DNA of 10,405 nucleotides from contig CAKPEJ010000028.1 of assembly GCA_934149325.1 (NCBI GenBank), positions 1 to 10,405 on the forward strand. The letters are read 5' to 3'. Origin of the DNA: an uncultured Bacilli bacterium. Lineage in GTDB: Bacteria > Bacillota_I > Bacilli_A > RF39 > UBA660. Numbering within the stretch: the first letter of the stretch is position 1; the number at the start of each line of letters is the position of its first letter. This document shows, one piece after another, positions 6,371 to 10,405 of this stretch. The notes beneath the pieces are model-generated. The model searched no databases, was not told the DNA's origin, and was given only the letters and a program-made list of their open reading frames with translations. Position numbers and translations under genes: made by a program.

Positions 6371-8003
6371 GATTAGTGCTAAAATGATGCTTATTATGTT
6401 TAAAATTAATACCGAAATCATTACCGGTATTTAAAATAATTTTTAACTTAATTGTATCCTTTTCATCAGTATGATATACTTCTATTCTTTTCAAAAATTC
6501 GTATATTAAACTATCCATATCCATATTTTCGTATTTCAATTTTGATAATGCATATTTCCTAATTTGTTCCAAAAAGTTATAATTATTAGAAATATCTTTA
6601 CTTCTAATTTTAAGTTCATTTATCTCACTCTGCAAATTCATTATACTTTTCTTTATATTATCACTTTGCTTTTTAAAATCATCCTCTGTTATAAATTCTT
6701 TTACAATTAACTCTAAAATTTTATTTTTTTGTTTTTCCAAGCTTTCTATTTTTCTTTCTTTTTGTTCTATTTCTACCTCATAGTTTTTTGAATTTTCAAT
6801 ACTTTTATATTCTTCAATTAATTCATCTACTACTGATACATTTGATACATACTTCAAAATTTCTTTAGTTACTATTTTCTTTAATTCTTCATCATATAAA
6901 ATTGGACCACTACATCCTTTTGTATTATATTTAAGAAAGTTACTACATCGCCATGTAACAACTTTTTTCTTCTTTATACCACTACTTGTATTAACTTTTC
7001 TTCTATATGTTACATTATGTTCCATACAATATATTTTCCCACTAAATGGATATCTATTTTGATATACACTCTTATCTCCTGATATCTTATTACTTCTGCT
7101 ACTAATAATATCTTGAGCCTTGTCCCATATCTCTTTAGATACTATTGGAGGAACATTTACACCATCTTCATATAATTTCCAATCATCTTTATCTATATTA
7201 ACTCTCTGTTTTGAATGATAATCAATTACTCTTGTCTTATTGCCACAATAATATCCTTTATATTTAGGATTAGTTAATATATATTTTATTACACCTTGTG
7301 TAAATGGATTCCCATTTTTATTATATATTCCCTGTTCAGCAAGTTTTCTTCCTATTGTTCTCATTCCTATATGATCATTTACATACATTTCAAATATTTT
7401 TCTTATTATTGAAGATTCTTCTTCTACAATAATTAATTTACATTTATCCTTTTTATATCCCCAAATATAATCATTACCTAAAACCTTACCATCATTAATT
7501 GATTTTTGAAGCCCAAATTTAACTCTTTCACTTAATTTTCTTACTTCTTCTTGTGCTATACTTGCCATAATTGTTAATCTTAATTCTGAATCTGGATTGA
7601 AAGTATTAATATGATCATATTGAAAAAATACACCAACACCACATTCTAAAAGCTTTCTAGTATAAGAAATGCTATCTAATGTATCTCTTGCAAACCTAGA
7701 AATTTCTTTAGTTAATATTAAATTAAACTTATTATTTTGTGCATCTCTTATCATTTTTTTAAATGCTTCTCTTTTATTAGTCGAAGTTCCACTTATTCCT
7801 TCATCTATATATCCTTCTATAAAAGTCCAATTACTATTATTTTTTATATAATCTTCGTAATATGTTATTTGATTTACTAGAGAATTTTTTTGTTCATATT
7901 TATCTGTTGAAACTCTTGCATAAAATGTTACTTTTAAAGGTAAATCATAAATTGTTTTACCTTCTGCTAGTGCATTCCTTATTTCATATAAAGTATATAT
8001 CAT
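6333..8003 (-). CDS. Large serine recombinase (site-specific)
   Basis: Cuts and rejoins the element's attachment sites through a 5'-phosphoserine intermediate. Domains: resolvase/invertase catalytic domain at about residues 22-170 with the nucleophile S32 in YARVST, R30, and the ISRFARD motif (101-107); recombinase domain at about 175-300; zinc-ribbon-like segment at about 322-375 with C326/H329 and C353/C364 (the second ligand is His, not the usual Cys); coiled coil at about 405-475 (EIEQKERKIESLEKQKNKIL); C-terminal strand region to about 535. The length of 556 is normal for the family. Its ATG overlaps the stop of the 58-residue gene (ATGA), and GGAG lies 8 bases upstream. The last nine codons and the stop lie outside the element, in spoIVA sequence read in another frame, so excision changes the protein's C-terminus. 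It is the same type of enzyme as SpoIVCA of the B. subtilis skin element. All catalytic landmarks look intact. Confidence 0.95.
   Translation of the reverse strand: MIYTLYEIRNALAEGKTIYDLPLKVTFYARVSTDKYEQKNSLVNQITYYEDYIKNNSNWTFIEGYIDEGISGTSTNKREAFKKMIRDAQNNKFNLILTKEISRFARDTLDSISYTRKLLECGVGVFFQYDHINTFNPDSELRLTIMASIAQEEVRKLSERVKFGLQKSINDGKVLGNDYIWGYKKDKCKLIIVEEESSIIRKIFEMYVNDHIGMRTIGRKLAEQGIYNKNGNPFTQGVIKYILTNPKYKGYYCGNKTRVIDYHSKQRVNIDKDDWKLYEDGVNVPPIVSKEIWDKAQDIISSRSNKISGDKSVYQNRYPFSGKIYCMEHNVTYRRKVNTSSGIKKKKVVTWRCSNFLKYNTKGCSGPILYDEELKKIVTKEILKYVSNVSVVDELIEEYKSIENSKNYEVEIEQKERKIESLEKQKNKILELIVKEFITEDDFKKQSDNIKKSIMNLQSEINELKIRSKDISNNYNFLEQIRKYALSKLKYENMDMDSLIYEFLKRIEVYHTDEKDTIKLKIILNTGNDFGINFKHNKHHFSTNHTHDKGRCRKYI
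6363..6370 (+). repeat. Attachment core, spoIVA C-terminal side
   Basis: ATGTGTAT, identical to 9492-9499 and in the same orientation. It covers the His codon at which SpoIVA similarity resumes. Flanking bases differ from the other copy on both sides, so the identity is exactly 8 bp, as expected of a serine-recombinase crossover region. Confidence 0.85.
6376..6384 (-). repeat. attP half-site (recombinase-end arm)
   Basis: Plus-strand GTGCTAAAA, 5 bases beyond the core. In the excised circle it faces TTTTTGCAC (9478-9486), also 5 bases from the core, forming an 8/9 inverted repeat around the crossover. This is the layout expected of a serine-integrase attP. Confidence 0.65.
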
Positions 8004-8176
8004 GCTGCAAACTCCAATTGATTTGATATATTTCTAATTTTCTCTAATAACTTATTTTGAACAATTTCATACATATCTTTACTTATCACTTCATCATTAA
8101 ATAAATTTTTATTGATTATTAACTCTATTTTAAATATACTTAATTTACTCATCATGTCTTTAGATATATTATTCAT
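8000..8176 (-). CDS. 58-residue protein coupled to the recombinase; candidate directionality factor
   Basis: A small open frame starting MNNISKDMMSKLSIFKIELI and ending SNQLEFAA, rich in Lys, Ile and Leu and probably all helical. A strong AGGAGG-containing site lies just upstream of its ATG. Its TGA overlaps the recombinase ATG (ATGA), so the two are probably translationally coupled and made together. I do not recognise a family with certainty; small helical proteins ahead of large serine recombinases are common in Bacillota. Serine integrases usually need a small accessory protein to drive excision (SprB of SPbeta is of about this size), and this is the best candidate in the element. That role is inference from size, coupling and context. 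The good ribosome binding site and tight overlap argue that it is a real gene. Confidence 0.75.
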   Translation of the reverse strand: MNNISKDMMSKLSIFKIELIINKNLFNDEVISKDMYEIVQNKLLEKIRNISNQLEFAA

Positions 8177-8214
8177 GAAATTTCCTCCTACTTAACCATA
8201 TTCATATTTATATT

Positions 8215-8243
8215 TAAATATGTGTACTTTAATTTTTAATGAC
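8215..8243 (-). promoter_or_regulatory. Sigma-E-like promoter candidate for the recombinase operon
   Basis: On the minus strand GTCATTA (8237-8243), a 14-base spacer, then CATATTTA (8215-8222). It resembles the mother-cell sigma-E pattern of an ATA-containing -35 and a CATA-starting -10. The start point would fall about 30 bases before the 58-residue gene, with the ribosome binding site between. Both boxes are imperfect and the region is extremely AT-rich, so this is a candidate only. No good TTGACA/TATAAT pair was found in the same interval. Confidence 0.3.
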
Positions 8244-8293
8244 TTAAAAATCATTTCATCACAATATTACAACATTTTATTTCTAACATTCAT

Positions 8294-8527
8294 TCACCTT
8301 ATTTTAGAACATAAAAAAAAGACGTTGTGTCTTTTTTTAATAATATTTTTCAACAAATTTATAGTATTTCCTTCTTTATAAAAAAATTTTTCTCTAGCAT
8401 ATTTTTTAGCTATTCCGGATTGTACTTCTAATTTTTTATCTACCACAACACCTAAATTATCTAATGTTTCACAAAGTGTTAGTTTACCATTAGTCAAATT
8501 ACATTTTAATCTTATATTCTTCTTCAT
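8294..8527 (-). CDS. Doubtful 77-residue frame after the metallopeptidase-like gene
   Basis: Starts MKKNIRLKCNLTNGKLTLCE and overlaps the 3' end of the metallopeptidase-like gene by 29 bases in another frame, which would suggest coupling, but no ribosome binding site is visible. The first 65 residues look protein-like (two Cys, mixed charge, helix-prone AKKYAREKFFYKE). Its end is odd: a hairpin terminator lies inside the frame, about 20 bases before the stop, so a terminated message would lack the stop codon. It may be a small partner of the upstream gene, a decayed 3' end, or not a gene. No family recognised. Confidence 0.4.
   Translation of the reverse strand: MKKNIRLKCNLTNGKLTLCETLDNLGVVVDKKLEVQSGIAKKYAREKFFYKEGNTINLLKNIIKKRHNVFFLCSKIR
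8313..8338 (-). terminator. Terminator between the cargo genes and the recombinase operon
   Basis: A 10-bp stem AAAAAAAGAC / GTCTTTTTTT around a 5-base loop, with T-rich sequence on the minus-strand 3' side. It would isolate the recombinase operon from the metallopeptidase-like unit, so the two can be regulated separately. Confidence 0.75.
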
Positions 8528-9086
8528 AATATAAATAATCTATTGAATTAATAAAATTAAATACTTCCTCTTTTGATTTATTTGTTTTACTAACAATACT
8601 ATCTATAATTAAATTTAAATTATTAGTAAAATATGCTTTTAATATAATATCTTCTCCAATAATAGAAATAATATAATCAAGTGCTTCAAGGTATCTATCA
8701 TAATAATCACTATATTTATCATTAATAATAGACTGATTTATATATTCAGTAATAGCTTCATTTAATTTATGACCAATCCATATATCTTTTTCTTTATCTT
8801 CTATTATTACACCACCCACATTTACTTCATTAACGGTTGGTTGATTATTTGATATAACATGTATCATTTCATGATTTAACCATTTATATCTTTCTTCTTC
8901 TGGTACATCTTCACTTATAATCATTTTATATGAATCATTTTGATCTATACAAGCATATGGGCTATTTTGTTTTTCTCCTACTTCTATTTTCATTTTACTA
9001 AATATTTCATCAATATTGTCTATTTTAATATCTTTACTATTTAAATAATTAACTATATTCTTTTTATTAAACTCTATTATATTCAT
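8499..9086 (-). CDS. HExxH metallopeptidase-like protein (195 aa), element cargo
   Basis: Predicted zinc metallopeptidase of unknown substrate. The motif WLNHEMIHVIS has HExxH at residues 72-76. Downstream, HKLNEAITEYINQ (106-118) offers E110 or E114 as a third zinc ligand, a gluzincin-like arrangement. The C-terminal half is helical. No signal peptide or membrane segment, so it is probably cytoplasmic. An AAGGAG ribosome binding site precedes the ATG, and a promoter candidate lies about 140 bases upstream. It is the first gene of the element's cargo unit, in the same direction as the recombinase. An ImmA-like protease that relieves repression is one possibility, since such proteins are common in mobile elements, but no repressor gene is seen here and the NEAxTE segment is not the typical ImmA pattern. 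Confidence is high for a gene with a zincin motif, low for any role. Confidence 0.75.
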   Translation of the reverse strand: MNIIEFNKKNIVNYLNSKDIKIDNIDEIFSKMKIEVGEKQNSPYACIDQNDSYKMIISEDVPEEERYKWLNHEMIHVISNNQPTVNEVNVGGVIIEDKEKDIWIGHKLNEAITEYINQSIINDKYSDYYDRYLEALDYIISIIGEDIILKAYFTNNLNLIIDSIVSKTNKSKEEVFNFINSIDYLYYEEEYKIKM

Positions 9087-9225
9087 ATGTTCTCCTTACA
9101 TTCACCATTTGATATATTTAATACTTTTTAATGTTTTTCTTCAAATTCTATTTTTCCAAACGAGATAAACATATCTATCATTGAAGTTAAATGAAATAAA
9201 CACCTCAACCTTTTTAATCGTATAT

Positions 9226-9254
9226 ATTATATCATATTTAGAAATTTTTTTAAA
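9226..9254 (-). promoter_or_regulatory. Candidate promoter of the metallopeptidase-like unit
   Basis: TTTAAA (9249-9254), a 17-base spacer, then a perfect TATAAT (9226-9231) on the minus strand. The -10 is good and the -35 weak. The leader would be about 130 bases. Confidence 0.35.
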
Positions 9255-9372
9255 ATATCCTTTCTTTCAAATAATACATAAGATTCTTCCATTCTTCGAA
9301 TAAACATTTTTCTTTTTTTCATTAAGAAAAAATAAATTTCTCCTTTCTATCATGCTTTTATACATAACAAAG

Positions 9373-9400
9373 TAAAAAAAACTGTAATTCAGTTCTTTTA
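9373..9400 (-). terminator. Terminator just inside the element, after the interrupted spoIVA
   Basis: Minus-strand hairpin AAAAGAACTG / CAGTTTTTTT with loop AATTA (one G-U pair), ending in T residues. It lies 10 bases after the stop codon that closes the truncated SpoIVA frame, so before excision spoIVA transcription would probably end here and not run through the element. Confidence 0.7.
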
Positions 9401-9409
9401 TATTAAATA

Positions 9410-10333
9410 TTATATAGGTAATAACGTGTTTATCATATCTTTTAAATGGAAGTAATCTAGTAAATTGGTACGCTTCCTTTTTGCACATACAATGTGTATA
9501 GATGGCGCAACTGCTTTTAATTTTACACCATATCTACCACCTTGTTTGACTACTTCAGGGGTATCCAATTTCATATCTTTTATTGTTGGCACTGCTATTC
9601 CATAACCAGTTGATTTAACCATTTTAAGGGCAGTTTTATATTGTTCAAATTCCTCTCTTGTATCATTATATTCTTGGAATATTGATAATAATTTAGATCT
9701 ACTATTTATATTTGTACCAATTACTTCTTTTAATATATCATCATATAAATTATTTGGCGCAGCAAGAGTTATTGTTACCTCTCCTTTTGATGGATCAACA
9801 TTTGAAATATAAGATTTTTCTATTTGCTCACACTCTCTAAAATGAGAACTTATAGTTTCAACATCTTTTAATTTATCTATCTCTACAACAGACTCTCTTA
9901 TTTGATCCATATAAACTTTCTTTAATGGATGTGTACTTTTTAAACATGCTATCCAATCTGGAATATCAACTTTTACATTTAATACTGGAAATTCATATAA
10001 AGCTTCTCTAAGTATATTATATATATCTTTTTCATTCATTGTTTCTATACTAATTGGTATAACAGGTACATTATGCTCTTCATGTAATTTTTCTGCTACT
10101 CTTTCTGTTTCTGGAAGAGTTGGATGTGATGAATTTAAAAGAACAATAAATGGTTTTCCTATTTCTTTTAATTCACTTATTACTTCATTTTCTGCTTCTA
10201 AATAACTACTTCTTGGTATATCACCAAAACTTCCGTCAGTAGTTACTACAATACCAATAGTTGAATGATCTCTAATGACTTTTTCAGTTCCTATTTCTGC
10301 TGCCTCTACAAAAGGTATTTCTTCATCATACCA
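9410..10333 (-). CDS. spoIVA: SpoIVA, middle fragment (interrupted at both ends)
   Basis: Middle 280 codons of SpoIVA (10333-9494), followed by 27 element-encoded residues to a stop at 9410. Similarity to the family is continuous from WYDEEIPFVEAAEIGTEKVI through HSTIGIVVTTDGSFGDIPRS, KEIGKPFIVLLNSSHPTLPE and ILREALYEFPVLNVKVDIP to GGRYGVKLKAVAPSIH. It contains part of the GTPase-like ATPase domain (TTDG region) and the middle domain; the Walker A region would lie further N-terminal, outside the window. SpoIVA polymerises on the forespore surface using ATP and forms the coat basement layer; it is made in the mother cell. The ATG at 10039 is internal (ETMNEKD aligns with family ESMRESD), not the start. 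No frameshift or stop appears within the fragment, arguing against a decaying gene. Similarity stops abruptly upstream of W at 10333. Confidence 0.93.
   Translation of the reverse strand, partial: WYDEEIPFVEAAEIGTEKVIRDHSTIGIVVTTDGSFGDIPRSSYLEAENEVISELKEIGKPFIVLLNSSHPTLPETERVAEKLHEEHNVPVIPISIETMNEKDIYNILREALYEFPVLNVKVDIPDWIACLKSTHPLKKVYMDQIRESVVEIDKLKDVETISSHFRECEQIEKSYISNVDPSKGEVTITLAAPNNLYDDILKEVIGTNINSRSKLLSIFQEYNDTREEFEQYKTALKMVKSTGYGIAVPTIKDMKLDTPEVVKQGGRYGVKLKAVAPSIHIVCAKRKRTNLLDYFHLKDMINTLLPI
9478..9486 (+). repeat. attP half-site (cargo-end arm)
   Basis: TTTTTGCAC, 5 bases from the 9492-9499 core. It pairs with GTGCTAAAA (6376-6384) once the element is circular, with the centre of symmetry between core bases 4 and 5 (central dinucleotide TG). 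Confidence 0.65.
9492..9499 (+). repeat. Attachment core, spoIVA middle side
   Basis: ATGTGTAT, a direct repeat of 6363-6370. It covers the last conserved codons (SIH) before SpoIVA similarity is lost. Confidence 0.85.
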
Positions 10334-10339
10334 GTATGA
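10326..10339. other. Palindromic junction where SpoIVA similarity begins; possible second attachment core
   Basis: TCATAC-CA-GTATGA is a perfect 6-bp inverted repeat around a central dinucleotide. On the minus strand the centre is the TG of the TGG codon for the first residue that matches SpoIVA (WYDEEIPF). A serine-recombinase crossover with a TG/CA centre would look like this, and the first element's core centre is also TG/CA. The other end of the supposed element is not in the window. Confidence 0.45.
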
Positions 10340-10405
10340 CCTGTTTTTGTGATACCCATAAGTCTTTTTAAAAATTGCTCAAAAGCAACCTGTATTTTTC
10401 TTATA
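10334..10405 (-). other. Non-SpoIVA sequence upstream of the middle fragment
   Basis: In the SpoIVA frame these 72 bases give no family similarity (the family has ...TP before WYxE) and contain a TGA at 10379-10381. In the neighbouring frame an open stretch enters at 10404 (IRKIQVAFEQFLKRLMGITK), crosses the junction and stops at 10284-10286. This is how the known recombinase gene ends across its own junction at 6333. It could be the 3' end of a second recombinase, but it is too short to assign. Confidence 0.4.

Larger units (their letters stand above)
9087..9409. other. Element leader region without a supported gene
   Basis: About 320 bases between the SpoIVA stop and the metallopeptidase-like gene. 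It holds a hairpin terminator (9373-9400), a TATAAT promoter candidate (9226-9254) and an imperfect 16-base dyad, GATAAACATATCTATC (9163-9178), that could be an operator. An open frame of 73 codons (9267-9488) crosses the left part but has no ribosome binding site and an unlikely composition. Confidence 0.5.
6363..9491. mobile_element. Skin-like intervening element splitting spoIVA (3,129 bp)
   Basis: Bounded by 8-bp direct repeats at the exact positions where SpoIVA similarity breaks. Removing one repeat copy plus the intervening DNA yields, on the minus strand, codons for AVAPSIHMIRVDVES, the conserved SpoIVA sequence, in frame. All element genes lie on the same strand as spoIVA: HExxH metallopeptidase-like gene, doubtful 77-residue frame, 58-residue gene, serine recombinase. 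There are no capsid, replication or conjugation genes, so it is a minimal excision module rather than a prophage. The model comes from known intervening elements (skin in sigK, SPbeta in spsM). Whether excision is tied to sporulation is inferred from the target gene and a sigma-E-like site, not shown. Confidence 0.9.

Noticed and set aside
6368..6421. ATG at 6421 as a genuine start for a separate SpoIVA C-terminal protein
   Set aside because: No ribosome binding site, and the first 18 codons are element sequence read in a non-coding frame opposite to no SpoIVA similarity; the recombinase uses the same DNA in another frame.
8294..9086. Toxin-antitoxin reading of the metallopeptidase-like gene plus the 77-codon frame
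   Set aside because: No DNA-binding antitoxin fold is recognisable, the second frame lacks a ribosome binding site, and the terminator inside it makes a working pair doubtful.
9267..9488. 73-codon open frame in the element next to the attachment core
   Set aside because: No ribosome binding site, an unlikely composition, and it overlaps the SpoIVA tail and the terminator. It matters only as the possible recombinase extension in the circle.
10334..10405. Simple frameshift in SpoIVA, or TGA read as Trp (Mollicutes code), to explain the break at 10333
   Set aside because: None of the three frames upstream resembles the expected SpoIVA sequence, and genes here use TGG for Trp and TGA as a stop (recombinase, 58-residue gene).
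1..10405. CRISPR array, tRNA or rRNA genes
   Set aside because: No regularly spaced repeats and no recognisable tRNA or rRNA sequence were seen on either strand.

Overview
The window is very AT-rich, uses the standard bacterial code (TGG for Trp, TGA as a stop) and carries strong AGGAGG-type ribosome binding sites. It encodes SpoIVA, the ATPase that forms the base of the spore coat, so it comes from a low-GC, endospore-forming (or formerly spore-forming) member of the Bacillota. Two neighbour pairs recall Bacillus subtilis: a class A PBP beside dnaD, and HU beside spoIVA. The exact lineage cannot be read from this window; a gut-type, AT-rich Bacilli or Clostridia relative is my guess.

Layout. 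1-1704 (+): the 3' part of a class A penicillin-binding protein, converging on a minus-strand block across a shared terminator. 1735-3484 (-): cca (tRNA nucleotidyltransferase) followed by a dnaD-like replication gene, four bases apart, with their own promoter. 3556-3831 (-): HU, with its own promoter, a 5' hairpin and a terminator. 3985-6012 (-): a DUF1292-like small protein followed by an unrecognised 560-residue coiled-coil protein. 6089-10333 (-): spoIVA, interrupted.

The main result is that spoIVA is split by a 3,129-bp element (6363-9491) that looks like a small skin-type intervening element. The middle part of SpoIVA stops matching after the conserved ...AVAPSIH at 9494, and the C-terminal part resumes with HMIRVDVES at 6367. 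An 8-bp direct repeat (ATGTGTAT) lies at both junctions. Joining the two copies restores the reading frame and the family sequence AVAPSIHMIRVDVES without a scar. The ends of the excised circle would form an attP-like site with a near-perfect dyad (TTTTTGCAC, 18 bases, GTGCTAAAA) centred on the repeat. The element encodes a large serine recombinase, a 58-residue protein translationally coupled to it (a candidate directionality factor), an HExxH metallopeptidase-like protein and a doubtful 77-residue frame. A sigma-E-like promoter candidate precedes the recombinase operon. The inferred model is that mother-cell expression of the recombinase excises the element and rebuilds spoIVA during sporulation, as skin does for sigK in B. 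subtilis.

A second discontinuity lies at 10333. SpoIVA similarity begins abruptly at a Trp codon. Upstream of it there is an in-frame stop and unrelated sequence, and a perfect 6+2+6 palindrome sits on the junction. The N-terminal quarter of SpoIVA may therefore be separated by a second element of the same kind, mostly outside the window.
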